Numbered from the stretch's first letter, positions 1 to 12,386 are shown. The stretch: DNA of 64,000 nucleotides from Galeopsis tetrahit (GCA_963675135.1 OY776132.1:7502001-7566000), one strand, 5' to 3'. Numbers and translations: made by a program. Notes: generated by a model from the sequence alone, not told the origin.

Positions 1-360
1 AATCGGGCCATCTAGGCGGTTGGCTCATTAGGCGCTGCCTAGACGGTCTAGGCGTCACCTAGGCGGTATAGGCGGGGTTTTCTTTAATTTAAAAATTCGA
101 AACTACGTCGTTTCATTCCCGTAAATAAATAAAAAAAACTCAAAAATTACTAATTACATTTACAAACGTGAATTTGGGAAACAAATCAATAATACATAAA
201 TAAATTATTTTTTTAGTGTTGATATTCATGTATTTTTTTTTTTAAAAATTAAAAAATATAAAAAAATAAATAAAAAATCGGATCGCCTAGACGGGCCTAG
301 ACGACGCCTAGGCGGTCAGAAAACGCCCGACTAGCAATTTTCGATTTCTACAACCTTGTA
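1..360. repeat. GCCTAGGCGG-rich repeat (TE fragment, cut by window edge)
   Basis: Many degenerate copies of CCTAGGCGG/CCTAGACGG occur at 1-80 and again, partly inverted, at 280-330, around an AT-rich core. Clusters of this word at both ends suggest the subterminal repeats of a small DNA transposon. The left edge is outside the window, so no target duplication can be checked. No coding potential is visible. Family not identified. Confidence 0.4.
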
Positions 361-1430
361 CACAACAGATAGAGATGCCGACGACCTGAACCAAAATATT
401 CGAATATATCCTCGATATATCTAATATTTGTGATAATCGAAGAACAATATTCGTAAAAAAAACAAAGCCACTCAAGTCTTATATTGATATGCAATATCAA
501 TATCAATTAATTTATTGTACAAATTCAGTCTAATATGGTAAAATATCGAGAAAATATATATAAGTAAATAGCATATGAGTATATATTTTGTGTAAATTTA
601 ACACAAATGTGACAGTTGTTCAAATTCTTTTATTAAATTTATGTATTAAAAGTTTGTTATTAATTTTTTATATTTTTTTGTATTTATCGATATCAATATA
701 TTTATCGATATTTCTACAAATACCTATATTTTCAACTTTGATTTGAAATGAATTTCCTCGATTTCAGACCGCCCCCCTATTTTTTTTAATTAATTAATAT
801 ACACAATAATTCAAGGGTTTAATTAGTATGCAAAACTACATGTAAATTATTTTATGCCAATATATAAATATAATTAAGTTTATATAAATATATATATATA
901 TATATACTATATTTATGTGTGACAGATCTAAAGAAGAATTGACTAGACGCGGGTTCAACAAAAAAAAATTTATGATTCAACTCATATTCATTTAACTGGA
1001 TTCAAACTTGACCTGTACAAAATGGTTCAATGTGGGCCGAAATTTAAATCCACCCCTATAAGAACTACATATATTGGCCATTTCAGAAATGGTTATAATG
1101 GAGTAGCTAGCCATCAAATTATATGGATAAAGTATTTGCGATTTAATTTTTTTATTTTATTCATTTACACATTAATATTATTTATTTTTATTTGACAGAG
1201 TTTTACATAAGATGGTAACATACATAAAACAATATTTTATTTTAAATTTTAGGTTTTATTTTAATTTAAAAACGTGACTGTGTACATAAATTTATGGATA
1301 TGATGTTAACAATAAAATAAATTAGATATTTCGCATGCATGAATATCTCACCCCATTTATTACCTTTTTTTTTTTTGGACTGATTGATTTTTTTTTTTTT
1401 TAATCTAGAACGATTTCAGAAGAGGGACTT
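361..1430. other. AT-rich intergenic DNA without recognisable gene
   Basis: Repeated ATCGATAT/AATATCGA words at 400-720, a TA microsatellite near 885-906, and AT-rich sequence. No reading frame with family resemblance was found on either strand. Probably old transposon debris. Confidence 0.5.
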
Positions 1431-1447
1431 ATAACCATATTAAATAA

Positions 1448-1713
1448 ATGGCGGAGGACGCGGTAGAGGAAATCAAGAGTCGAATCTGGGGTTGGGTGTC
1501 TGTTAAGGAGCCTTCATTATTGCATAGATCCATTGAAGAATGGCGACAGGATCCTGTAACTGTTTTAGGAGCTAGCATAGAACAACATAGAGCTATTAAT
1601 GCTCCTGAAAGATATACGCATGATATGTAATACTTTTGGTGCTTTTGGCTATGTTTCATAGCCAAAGCATCTGGGCAATAAAATTCTACTTCACTGACCA
1701 AAAAAAAAAAAAA
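1448..1713 (+). mobile_element. 5'-truncated LINE 3' end with poly(A)
   Basis: A 60-codon frame (1448-1630) rich in Trp/Glu (EEIKSRIWGW, EEWRQDPVTVL) resembles the extreme C-terminus of plant LINE ORF2 proteins. It is followed by a short 3' stretch and a run of 13 A at 1700-1712. The arrangement of short coding tail, 3' UTR and A-run is what target-primed reverse transcription of a truncated LINE leaves. No convincing target duplication was found, so assignment rests on the A-tail and resemblance only. Confidence 0.45.
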
Positions 1714-1952
1714 TGATCATGTGATGTGAGTTGATTCAACCAATAAACATAAAATTTTGATACACCAATTCCGCAATTCGTACACTCGTTAGAAAACGTA
1801 GTGATACCTATTTTAGAAATTTTATTTGACTGTGATAATTTATTTTGATATTTGAGGAACAGTTGATCGAATAGTACTATTATTTTATTAGAAATTGGGA
1901 ATATAATTATTGATTAGATAACATAGATATTAAAAAATATTAGTCAGATATT

Positions 1953-2218
1953 TATGATTGCAATGGTGTAAGCAGGTCAATACAATTTATTTATTAAACT
2001 GGTTAATGACATAAAAAATCACAACTTAATTGTTTTGAATTGTTTATCAATTACAAAATATATATATACTAGTTCACGACCCGCGTATGATTACAATGGT
2101 GTAAGCAGGTCAATACAATTTATTTATTAAACTGGTTAATGACATAAAAAATCACAACTTAATTGTTTTGAATTGTTTATCAATTACAATATATATATAT
2201 ATACTAGTGCACGACCCG
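1953..2218. repeat. 133-bp tandem duplication ending in Helitron-like terminus
   Basis: The word CAATGGTGTAAGCAGGTCAA starts at 1961 and again at 2094, and the whole ~133-bp unit is repeated nearly perfectly. Both units end in ACTAGTKCACGACCCGCGTA. The duplication therefore includes the presumed Helitron end annotated next. Confidence 0.85.
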
Positions 2219-2232
2219 CGTACTACGCGGGA
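2204..2232 (-). mobile_element. Helitron 3' terminus (minus orientation)
   Basis: Read on the minus strand, the sequence has a short GC-rich hairpin (CCCGCGTAGTACGCGGG) followed about 10 bases later by CTAGT. A hairpin near the end and a CTRR terminus inserted at A/T are the hallmarks of Helitron 3' ends. The element would extend to the right, but its 5' TC end was not located. Confidence 0.5.
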
Positions 2233-3883
2233 ATAAACATAATGTTTATATCGATGATGTATGAAGCTTTTTTTGTTAGTATATTTTTATAATTTTCAAA
2301 TTATATGAAATAAAATAAGTTTTATGAAATTATTTCAATTACTATGAAAGTGTGACTAATTTTAAATGAAAATAAATTCAAATATATACTTTAAAATAGT
2401 TGTAGACTTTGTTGTGGATATTGATCTCTGCTAAGCTAAACTGAAAACGGAAAAACCCATGCACGATTAGCATTGAAAATATAGCAAATAATAAAATCTG
2501 CTTTTAAATAAATACAACACAAAAAAGTTATTCCATATAGCATCCAGACTAAAAGAAAAGATTGGAAGAAGATTGTCAAATATTGCCTAGTTAAATTATT
2601 CTAATATATATGCACTGAAACCAACCGCAACTTAAATTTGGAAGCACAAAGATTGTCAGGCTACAAACACTTTGTAAGTCTTTTAATCTGTATGTATTAG
2701 AACATGTTTAAGTAGGGCGTGTAATATTCATATATGAATATAAATAAACAACATATGAGATGATGTAAGCATCAGAAGGTATAGTTCCCACCGGCTACTT
2801 TGTAGATACATTGCTTATCCATCATACAAAAAATTAAGAAGTAGAAAGAAAGACAGATTACACGATTTGTGGAACTTTGTACGTAAAAAATAATGGGTCA
2901 CTCACAAACTTGAGAGTTTGCTTGCTTAAAAGAGCACCCTGGTTCACATATGATGAACATATAATGAAGCTGAATTAGGAAGACAAGAGTTTATAATTTT
3001 TTATTAAGTCATTATAAGTAGAAGGAAACTTTTAATAATAATAGTGATAAAGAACCTTACAGAGATTAGAAGAACTTGAGTACCTTAACCTCGAAATACA
3101 AAAAGAATTAACACAAATATACAAAATTGAATTGCATATTCATTGGTTCTGAAATAATAAATGCAAATTTTATATTATGGAGTTTAACAGAGCTAAGAAA
3201 CCTATGTAGGAGTGAGACTGTTAATTACAGTGTGTGCAAAAAAAAAAGGGTAAAATCTCGGGAAAAAAATGAATCAGAAGTCTTCGTATACCGAAATTGT
3301 AAAAGATGACCAAAAACTAATGAATATTTGTGGTTTTTGTAAGTTCGTATCCAAGTATGAAGGAATCCCAAAACTTTTTCATCCAAAAAATCAGAATATC
3401 AAAATTGAAATAGAAAATAATATAACATACATAAATTAAGTGTGACACTAAAAAATTAATTCTATTACTTTAACATTGAGAACCAATGTGATGAGCCATC
3501 ATAATTACCAAAGGCAAAGGACTCTCATAAAATGCTTGAATACATAAGGGCACATTGAGAAGAAGCAGGGCTCACCTAGGATTAATCTCTATTGATTTTG
3601 TAAGTTCCTCAATATAAGAAGGAAATCCAAAACTTTTTTATCCAACAGATCAGGACTTTTTTTGTGCAATTATGTAAAAAAAAAAATGAATAAAAAGAAA
3701 CATAACTGAAAATAAAATCATGTAAATCAGAACATGGAATAACTACGAAAGAGGAATAAAAGATAACTAATCAAGAAAGAATATAGAAAGACGGAGAGAA
3801 GTCATGTTTGAAGCACACATTTGTAATTGGAACTATAAATCATAAAATGTCAATAAATAAATAATGACATGTTGATAAACAGA
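2233..3883. other. Intergenic DNA, possibly Helitron body
   Basis: AT-rich sequence with no convincing gene. The frame at 3127-3309 is short and resembles nothing I know. Part of this may be the body of the Helitron whose end is at 2204, but its other end was not found. Confidence 0.4.
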
Positions 3884-3892
3884 AAAATAGAT

Positions 3893-5957
3893 GAGTTGCA
3901 CTCTTGTGTACCAGTTACATGTATGTAACTACTATATCCAATCCAATATATGTAACTACTATATCCAATCCAATAACCCATTACAAATAACACATTACCC
4001 ATTTACTATATCCAATCCAATAACACATGACCCATTTACTATATCAATTTAACACATACATTTTTTCAAGGGCCTTTATTTTACTTCAATTAATTTTTTT
4101 TAATTTTATCATTAAAAAATAATACTCCATTAATTTTTTAAAATTTTATTTTTTTATTTTACTCAATTGATATTTATATTTATCTTTTTAATATTATTTT
4201 TTAAATTTATTTTTCTTCCTGTTTATCATTTGTGTTTCAAATGATAATTTTTTTAACGTACTTTCTTTTTATGTCATAAATAATTATTCTAAAATTTTAA
4301 AGTCTAATAAGAAAATTTTAAAAATAATATTAATTATTTTTTTAAGTATTAAATAGTATAATAATAATTTATTTTAAAAAATAAAACTCACAACTCTGCA
4401 AATGTTCAATTTTATTGATACTATTTTACTTTAATTAATTGGTGTATAATTTTCACCTTATAATTTTAAAATTTTACTTCATTCCTTACAAATTTCACTT
4501 CGTTTTACATTGTTTAATTATTTTTTTTCATTTGAACTTTCATTTTTTAATCACTTTATTTTAATTTTTTATGAATATAATATTTAGTTTATAAGTGTTA
4601 TGATATATTATTAGTTAATATGCAGTACTGTACATATTAGTTCATATACAGTATAATATTAGTTTATATTGGTACATGTTTTAATTTTTTCGAGTTTTGA
4701 GTTCACATACTTTATGGTAATAGGTCAAATATAGTATAGTATTAGTTCAGATATTGTATGGTACTAATTCACATACTCTATGGTACTAATTCACATACTC
4801 TATGGTACTAGTTCAAATATAGTATAGTATAAATTCAAATATTGTATAGTATTAGTTCATATATTAAATACTCTGTAATATTTTTATACCCACATTAATC
4901 TCTAGTACTATACAATATATTAACTAGTACTATACCATAGGCGTACTAATACTATATCGTATTTAAACTAATATTTATATTTAACAAAAAATACATAACT
5001 TAACACATTTATAATCCAGGCATACCATGCAAATTAATACATCAATATTAAAAAAATGATATTAACTAACTAGTAAGAAGAACAAAAGTGAGAATGAATC
5101 ACACTGATCACACAATTCAATTAATAGATACGATCACACTCAATAAACATATGAATGCATCAACATGACGATGACCCCAAAGAAAATAATAAAGCTGATG
5201 CAATATTATGTTAGTTTTTTCCCCAATTCTCAACTCATTTAAGTTTCTAAATATAAATTTTATTTTTCAATTAGATTATATTATTAATTAGTTTTAAAAA
5301 ATAATCTACAACCTTAAAAAACTTGTAACAAACCAGATATCATTTTAGAAATAATGAAGACATAACAAAATAATCTTAATTATTATAAATCAGATTAAAG
5401 CTAGAAAGTGAGCATGGCATATTCATACATTTATATCCAAATTAGAAAAAAATTGAATTTTTTTAGTTTAGTTTTTTTTTCAATTTTTTTTGTATTATTT
5501 TCCTAAATTTTGGTCATTTTTTGAAAAAAAAAAAAACTGAAAATTTTATTTTTGAGTTTCATATTTTTTTAATATTCGTTATGTTTTTATATTTATTTTT
5601 TAAAAGTTAAAAAAATAGAATAATATTTGACTTCGTGGTGATTCATTGGTGAATCGATAGTCGGTGTATAATTATAATTTTAATGAGTTGTATTTTAATT
5701 TAATTGATAAAATGGTAATATAGTATTTTACATGTATTTTTTTTAAAAAAAAATTGGAGTGAAATTAATAAAAAAGAAGGTAAATAACTAATAACCCATG
5801 AAAAAAATTGGATTTAGGTACATACATGTAACTTGTACACATAAGTGACTAAAAGAAAAAGAAGGGAGTGCCTAAAAAAAAGGGAGTGTGGGTTTATTAA
5901 AAAAAGAGGGTAAATAGCCAGTTACATACATGTAACTGGTACACATAAGCAATTGCC
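3893..5957 (+). mobile_element. 2.07-kb non-autonomous TIR element with 9-bp TSD (copy 1)
   Basis: The termini are imperfect inverted repeats sharing TGTGTACCAGTTACATG (left, near 3908; inverted near 5925-5943). AAAATAGAT occurs directly outside both ends (3884-3892 and 5958-5966), a 9-bp target duplication typical of Mutator-like elements. The interior is AT-rich and noncoding, with short tandem repeats around 4690-4960 (CACATACTCTATGGTACTA). A related copy in inverse orientation lies at about 39.86-42.21 kb. Confidence 0.75.
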
Positions 5958-6247
5958 AAAATAGATAATAATATTTTTACTTGAGAAGAGCAGTACGAAT
6001 CAATCATCCTCCGAATTCTGTCAAATCTATCCAAAAAAATAAAATAAAAATCAGACTACACCAATCCAGTTCAAATTAGTTAATAATACAAAATTTCTCA
6101 AGAATTCATAAACAAAAGACAACATACGGGTTATTATCTGAGGGTTGGGCTGCTGTGTACTCAAGTACACGGTGTACTTCAGTGCAGCCATATAAAAAAT
6201 ATTAAGTATATATAGTATAAATAACAAAATATTTAACAAAAATCATT

Positions 6248-6990
6248 CTAGTCTAGTGGTTGCCCTTTGATTGTTTTACCATAAAGTTAAAAGTTCAAAA
6301 CCCACCTTCAACAATTTTTTAAATTTTAATTTTAGCACCAGTTTTTTATTTTAGCACCACAATTTTTGAAATTTTAATTTTAGCGTCAGTTTTTCTACAA
6401 TTTTCGAAATTTTAATTTTAGCACCAGTTTTTTATTTTAGCACCACAATTTTCGAAATTTTAATTTTAGCAAGGTACATCATTAGCCTACACTTTTCAAT
6501 TATAATATCATACACTTTTCAATTATAATAACATACATTTTTCATTAATATATAACTTACACTTTTCATTAATAGAACATACGTCCTTTTAGTTATAATA
6601 ACATACACTTTTCATTAAATAGATCATACACTTTGCAGCTATAATAACATAAACTTTTCATTAATATGACATACATTTTTCATTAATAGATCATACACTT
6701 TACAGTTATAATAACATACGTTTTTCATTAATATATAACTTACACTTTTCATTAATAGTTCATACAATTTTCAGTTATAATATTATACACACTTTTCATT
6801 GTTGCACTTTTCAATATACTAACATACATTTTTCATTAAAAAATCAAAGATACACTTTTAAGTTATAATAACATACACTTTTTCAAAAAAAAAAAAAAGA
6901 CAACAACAAATCGAAAAAAAAAATTTTAGAAAATGTCAAAGTTTGACCGTTGACCGGTCAACATTTGACTAGTAAAAGTATACTCTATGG
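6248..6990 (+). repeat. Minisatellite element A: tRNA-like head plus ACTTTTCA array
   Basis: A head with TCTAGTGGTTG and AGTTCAAAACCC (6248-6305; like Pol III A and B boxes) is followed by two ~80-bp repeats and, at 6473-6885, an array of degenerate units such as CATACACTTTTCAATTATAATA. The tail has a GTTGACCGGTCAAC palindrome near 6950. The same array type recurs at 7650, 10370, 57830 and 63475. Noncoding. Confidence 0.6.
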
Positions 6991-6999
6991 TGTATTTGA

Positions 7000-7440
7000 G
7001 TATATACAAGACTTTGACATTATCTCAATGTGTAAGTATAAGTGTTTTTATCTTCGAGAGAGTAGGCAGCAAAGCATATATATAGCTTATGTTATATTTT
7101 TCCTATACATGCACGCTTACTAAATAAACACAAACATTTCAGTTAATTTAGAAATTTAATATAGAATTGAATACAAACATAGACTTAAAACGTCTAGATG
7201 ATCACTACAAAAAAAAACACCTTTCATACCGCCATTAGAGAGACCAAACAAAAGTTCCGATGCATTTGGGATAATCAACAGCAACAACAAATCCATCATG
7301 CTACATAGGCAACGGTGGTGGTAGTGAGGTGTGAAATATGGGCAGAGGCAGCGGGTGTGCAGTAAAATCAAAATTAGGTACAATTTAATAAGAATCCAAG
7401 AATTAACGCTGTGATTAAATGGAAAATTAATAAAATCAAA
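7000..7440. other. Intergenic DNA, nothing recognised
   Basis: AT-rich spacer between two minisatellite elements. Frames here are short and without family resemblance. Confidence 0.5.
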
Positions 7441-7469
7441 ACTCAGAAATGAGAGACAATATAAAAATA

Positions 7470-8005
7470 TTGAGAAAGAGTTGGTCTCCTGTGCACAGCG
7501 TGCATGTGCACACTAATACACAGGTCAACACTTATGAACTCAGAAAAACAAAAACTAATAATAAGGTATCGGTTGATTCAGTGGTTACAACAATTCAAGA
7601 CAGGCAGGAGGTCACATGTTCAAAACCTTGTGAGCTAAAAATAATTTTCACTTTTAGTAACAAATATCTCCCACTTTTCAATAATAAAAATTACACTTTT
7701 CAGTTAAAATATCTACCACTTTTCAATAATAAAAATTACACTTTTCAGTTAAAATATCTACCACTTTTAAATAATAAAAATTACACTTTTCAGTTAAAAT
7801 ATCTATCCCTTTTCAATAATAAAAATTACACTTTTCAGTAAAAATATCTACCATTTTTCAATAATAATAGTTACCACTTTTCGGTATTATGAAACAACAC
7901 CCACTTTTCAATAACTATAGTTACACTTTTCAATATTAAAGATTACCACTTTTCAATTTTTTTTTTTTTTTTTTTTTTTTGTTGAGAAAACAAAATTTTG
8001 TTGAT
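7470..8005 (+). repeat. Minisatellite element B with 45-bp tandem units
   Basis: A tRNA-like head (GATTCAGTGGTT near 7577; CATGTTCAAAACC near 7615) precedes tandem units of 45 bp at about 7665-7870, each combining CACTTTTCAATAATAAAAA and TTACACTTTTCAGTTAAAAT. Because 45 is divisible by three, an open frame (7449-7841) runs through the array and would give a repeated 15-residue peptide (core NNKNYTFQLK). I regard that frame as a by-product of the repeat, not a gene. A poly(T) run follows at 7955-7980. Confidence 0.65.
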
Positions 8006-8184
8006 TCCTAGGTTCAAAATCTTTCAATTTGTCAAACAATCATACCCTTCTAAATCCTTCACTAACTTCATCAACCTCCCCAAAATTACATATACTGCAA
8101 CAGGAACAAGATGATGATTAATTAAAAAGCAAGCCCGTACATAAAAAATTTACAGAAAAACTTACAAATTAAATTAAAAGGGGC

Positions 8185-8550
8185 GTATCCGCCATTGTTA
8201 CCGGCGAAGAAGCTGCAGTCATGATCGAGAAAGAAGAAAGAAGATTCCCCTTCAATTTCAGATGCTTACATCGTCGAGAAATCCAATTTCGTGCACAAAG
8301 CCTTGGATGATTCGGTTTCGGTGAAGAATTCGTCGATGATACACGAAGCAACTCCCTCTTAGCCAGCGTAAGAGGGTTCGACCCATCACCCATGCTCTGC
8401 ATCGCCGCCAGTGAGATCGTCGGCGGCAACCAATCCACCGCTGTTCCCACCGTCTGCGCCGTCGAGATGATCCACACTAAGTCGTTTATCCATGACGATC
8501 TACCATGGATGGACAATGAAGACGTCGCCATTTTAGCAGGTACAGAAGTA
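8185..8550 (+). pseudogene. Geranylgeranyl diphosphate synthase pseudogene fragment
   Basis: Trans-type polyprenyl diphosphate synthases (GGPPS, plastid isoprenoid pathway) carry the first Asp-rich motif DD-x-x-x-x-D. Here the plus strand encodes AVEMIHTKSFIHDDLPWMDN (8458-8517), preceded by an IAASEIVGG segment (8400-8427), as in GGPPS. Upstream matches continue in a different frame (YIVEKSNFVHKALDDSVSVK, from about 8269), so there is at least one frameshift. Just after the Asp-rich motif the frame jumps to VAILAG, which in the family lies about 15 residues later, so an internal deletion is inferred. The second Asp-rich motif and the C-terminal half are absent. No start codon or signal peptide is recognisable. 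The fragment cannot encode an active enzyme. The family assignment is strong; the exact paralogue is not known. Confidence 0.8.
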
Positions 8551-8559
8551 CAACGATGT

Positions 8560-9190
8560 TGTCAAAAATTAACTAGCCAGAAGACGAAAGGGGGAGAAGA
8601 AGGAAAGCGGTTAAGAAAAAATAGGGTGCAGGTTCACCGTGTGCATTTGAGAATTTTCCATTGAGAAAAGGGAGAGATTATTAATTAGAAAGAAACCCCT
8701 ACAAATTTAGGCGCGGGCAATTCAGAAACATCTGATGTCATTGAGCAATGGAGGTTGGTCAGAAGCGGCATCATTATGGCGTGGAGTGAAATCGAGCGAA
8801 GAGGCGTGGAGAGGTTTTTTAAGGAAGCAAGAAGAAAGGTGAAAAGAAGGAAATTGTAAATGAGATGAAAAAAATAATAAAATCATAAATGAGAATACAG
8901 TTAAATTAAACGAACGGTTAAGAAAATTAAATAAAAAAAATCATAAAAAATATGAATTCATAAGAATGCAGAATTTCAAAATAGAGCATTTTGGGATATG
9001 ATACGTAAGACAGAAAAAAACTCACAAATATATGATGTAATGAGATATACATATATATTAATTTGTAATTTAAGAAAAAAAATAATTATTTTATTTTAAT
9101 GTAATTGATATATTTTGTGTGTGGCTAAAAATAACATGACAATCGTACAATGTCTTTGTCGCTAAAGATATTTAATTTCGGCATGACTAA
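8560..9190. other. Intergenic DNA, nothing recognised
   Basis: Sequence following the synthase fragment, purine-rich then AT-rich. It may include former flanking sequence of that gene, but no exon could be recognised. Confidence 0.4.
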
Positions 9191-9195
9191 AGATA

Positions 9196-9582
9196 ATGCT
9201 TTCACCGAGCAATTTCTCTCATCTTTATCAACCTTGCACCGCATTAATTTCCTTCCTCAGCTGTTGTATCCACTTCGGTCCTAGTGAGCAAACACATTCT
9301 CAATCCTCGCAAATGAATGCATGGATGGATTCTCGGACAACACTCAGAAGTTGGTGGCGGATGCATTATTGTCCGTCCGCCGACGATGCACTTGATCTCG
9401 CTTTTGCGATTTCTCCCCGCTCTACGGAGAAGTTCAAATGCCCCATGCTGCTCGAGATGAGTATATCCCAACACCCACCGAAAAACGTTATCGATGAGTT
9501 AGAGACTAGAGCCTATGAAGCCTTCACTGATGATACACCGACAAGGTTTGACAATGAGATGATTCCCCATAAGTCAGTTTGA
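9196..9582 (+). pseudogene. Unidentified coding-like fragment
   Basis: This stretch is clearly less AT-rich than its surroundings, and more than one plus-strand frame reads protein-like: the longest (9196-9582) has a Trp/Met-rich middle and an acidic C-terminal part, while another around 9310-9380 gives DGFSDNTQKLVADALL. Such frame alternation suggests a decayed gene exon with indels. I do not recognise the family. No introns, signal peptide or known motif could be assigned. Confidence 0.25.
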
Positions 9583-9599
9583 GTTTGATTAGTTTTTTT

Positions 9600-10365
9600 T
9601 TTAGATTTTATTACTTTGGTTGGTTGATTGATTTAGAGGGATGTACCTTTTTCCCTTATCTCAAGTTTTATCTTTTGAAGGGTTATCCTAGAAAGGATTT
9701 TGATGGCCCCTCAACCTTTAGTTCAACTTGTGAACTATAGTTTTAGGTCGTTTTCTTTTAATACACAACCTTCTGCCCAATTAATGTCCGGCTGCCACAT
9801 AGTCATACTAGAAATTCGTCCAATACATCAAAAAAAATACATGTGTTATATTTAATACACCCATGAGTTTCAAACATTAAAAAAAATAAATTAGGTAAAA
9901 ATGGGAAAGGGGTTCAAATTGTGTAATTTGACCTCATTCGTTTCACACTTTTCTTTTTAGCAAGTTCCACGCTAACTTTCACACCCTTAAAATAAAAAAT
10001 TCTTTATGAACTTCACCCTCAAAATATTCTCAATTTTACACAAATGCCATTACTTTTCCTTCACACATACACAAAAGTCAACTCATTTTTACTTTATACA
10101 TAAAGATTTAAAAATTACCCCTCAAAACTCTACTCATTATTACACTTTTTTAATATATGTGTCCATTTACCTATGAAAATTATTATGAGACGAAGAAAGT
10201 ATTAATTAATTACAAAAAAAAAAAAAAAAGTATTAGTGAGAGTAATGAATTGCATACCATGTAAATCAACCTAATTAGAGACATGCTCACTTTCCATTTA
10301 GGCGGTTGACATACTTAATAAATGAATGATCTTCTTTAATATATATGGAGCAATCAATAATATTA
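9600..10365. other. Intergenic DNA, nothing recognised
   Basis: Low-complexity AT-rich spacer with a poly(A) run near 10214. No gene-like frame on either strand. Confidence 0.5.
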
Positions 10366-10369
10366 TATT

Positions 10370-10975
10370 GCACTTTTCAGTTACATTTACTTAAATTTTT
10401 CAGTAATATTGTGTTACACTTTTCAGTTATAGTAACTTGCACTTTTAAATAATATTGTGTCGCACTTTTCAGTTATAGTGACTTACACTGTTTAGTAACA
10501 TTATGTTGCACTTTTCAGTTATAATGACTTACATTTTTCAATAATATTGTGTTGTACTTTTTAGTTATATTCACTTACACTTTTCAGTTACGGTAAGTTA
10601 TATTTTTTAGTAATATTTTGTTGCACTTTTCAGTTATAGTGATTTACTATTTTAAAAATTATTGTGTTACACTTTTAAGTTATACTTATTCACACTTTTT
10701 AGTAATATTGTGTTATACTTTTTAGTTATAGTGACTTACACTTTTCAAAAATATTGTGTTGCACTTTTAAGTTATACTGACTCACACTTTTTAGTATATT
10801 GTGTTGCACTTTTCTGTTATAGTGACTTACACTTTTTCGTAATATTGTGTTGCATTTTTTTACGAATAAAACAATCCACTTAAAAGTTTAACACATTTTT
10901 ACTTAAAAAGTTTTAGTCGCAATAATTGAAAAATGTAATTGAATATAACTTAAAAGTGTAAAACATTTTCTTTTA
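10370..10975 (+). repeat. Minisatellite array C (CACTTTTCAGTTATAGTGACTTA)
   Basis: About 590 bp of alternating units of ~22-45 bp built from TTGCACTTTTCAGTTATA and GACTTACACTTTTTAGTAAT. Same repeat family as at 6473, 7650, 57830 and 63475. Open frames across it are repeat by-products. Confidence 0.75.
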
Positions 10976-10979
10976 AAAA

Positions 10980-11756
10980 ATTGAATAATGGAATTTAATA
11001 TTTTTTGTGAATTATTTATTATTTTATTAATTATATATAATAAAAAAACTTATTTATTATATATAATTAAAAACTTATTTATTTAAGGAGTATGAAAGTA
11101 GCCTAAAATTTTCGATGAGCAACACTTGTATGAAGTATTTTACACATAAATATGCTAATTAAAATAGTTTCTAAAAATTTGAAGGTCATATTTTACATAT
11201 AAATTTTTACCTCAATTTACCTTTATTAACTATATTACATGTATAAAATATTTCATATAAGTTTGTGTGATTTTCGTTTAGTTTAACACCTTTATCATTT
11301 ATTAAGTAAAATACAAAATAACTTACTCCCTCTATCTTAAAAAAATAATTCACATTCCTTTTTTATACCAATCAATACAAAATATAATTTTTTTAACATT
11401 TTTGTTAATAAAAATAATAATATTAATTAATCCCAATAATTATTAAATAAGATTATTTTAAAAAAATGAAATAAAAGGAAAGTTGATTATAATTTGAGTG
11501 AAATAAAAAAGGAAGTGAACTATCATCCATAAAATGATCATTTAATGGTAAATATAAATATTCAATTAAATTAAATATTTAATCCTTTTCATAATAAATG
11601 AGGATAATATGGTAGTTAATATATTGATAAAAAAAGAAATCTAAATGTAGAGAGTGAACAAATTTCAAAATTTATAATCTATTCATCCTTAAATGATCAT
11701 ATTAGGAATGACTATAAATATGTAATTTAATTAATAAGGGTGTTATAGTAATTTAA
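10980..11756. other. AT-rich spacer with probable MITE half
   Basis: At 11330-11530 CTCCCTCTATCTTAAA and inner complementary ends (TTCACATTCCTTTTTT versus AAAAAAGGAAGTGAAC) suggest a Stowaway-like MITE that has lost its right tip. The rest is AT-rich without genes. Confidence 0.4.
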
Positions 11757-11758
11757 TA

Positions 11759-11954
11759 CTCCATTCATCCACATAAAATTTGTGTGTGTGTGTTTTTTTT
11801 TTTGATTTGTCAACATAACATAAAGTATGTTTGTTTCTTTTTTAGAAAATATACTCTACCACGCTTTTATTTTTATTCTAAATATTTTATTATCTACTTT
11901 ATTTATTATCAAACAATTTTTTTAAAAAAACATGTGCAAAAAGAACGGAGTGAG
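11759..11954. mobile_element. Stowaway-like MITE (196 bp)
   Basis: Begins CTCCATTCATCCACA and ends AGAACGGAGTGAG, a degenerate form of the CTCCCTCCGTCC inverted terminus of Stowaway (Tc1/mariner) MITEs. TA dinucleotides lie directly outside both ends (11757-11758 and 11955-11956), as expected. Confidence 0.6.
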
Positions 11955-12380
11955 TATTTTATATGACTACCTCTTACCATTTTTCTACCTAAAATCATAA
12001 TGAACCACTAATTTATTAAATTTAATATGTGAAATATGCTCTTCCTTTACTTCTTGGTACTTTTTAGAATTTTAGTTTAAATTCAATCTTTGCATCACAA
12101 TTTCTTTTATAAAAAATATTCAAAGATTGGTAAGATGAAAAAATCTGAAAAGTTTAGATTTTATCCAATTTAATTAAAGTCATGAAATATTGGTCTTCAA
12201 TATTTAGGACATTTTATTTCAAAATTAAATGGCAATTGCCCATTAATTAAAGCTCATTTTAATCCAATTGTGCCAATTAAATGACAGATTATTAATTGAA
12301 TATCATAAATTATATTGGATTATGATGCTTTACAAAATCTATCATGTATAATTAATTACTCTTGTGTATAAATTTTTCTA

Positions 12381-12386
12381 TATAAA
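12381..12386 (+). promoter_or_regulatory. Probable TATA box of first polygalacturonase gene
   Basis: TATAAA lies 72 bases before the ATG at 12453. In the paralogue the matching site is TATAGA at about 18919, with another TATATAAA at 18903. The upstream sequences of the two genes are otherwise clearly homologous. Confidence 0.5.
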
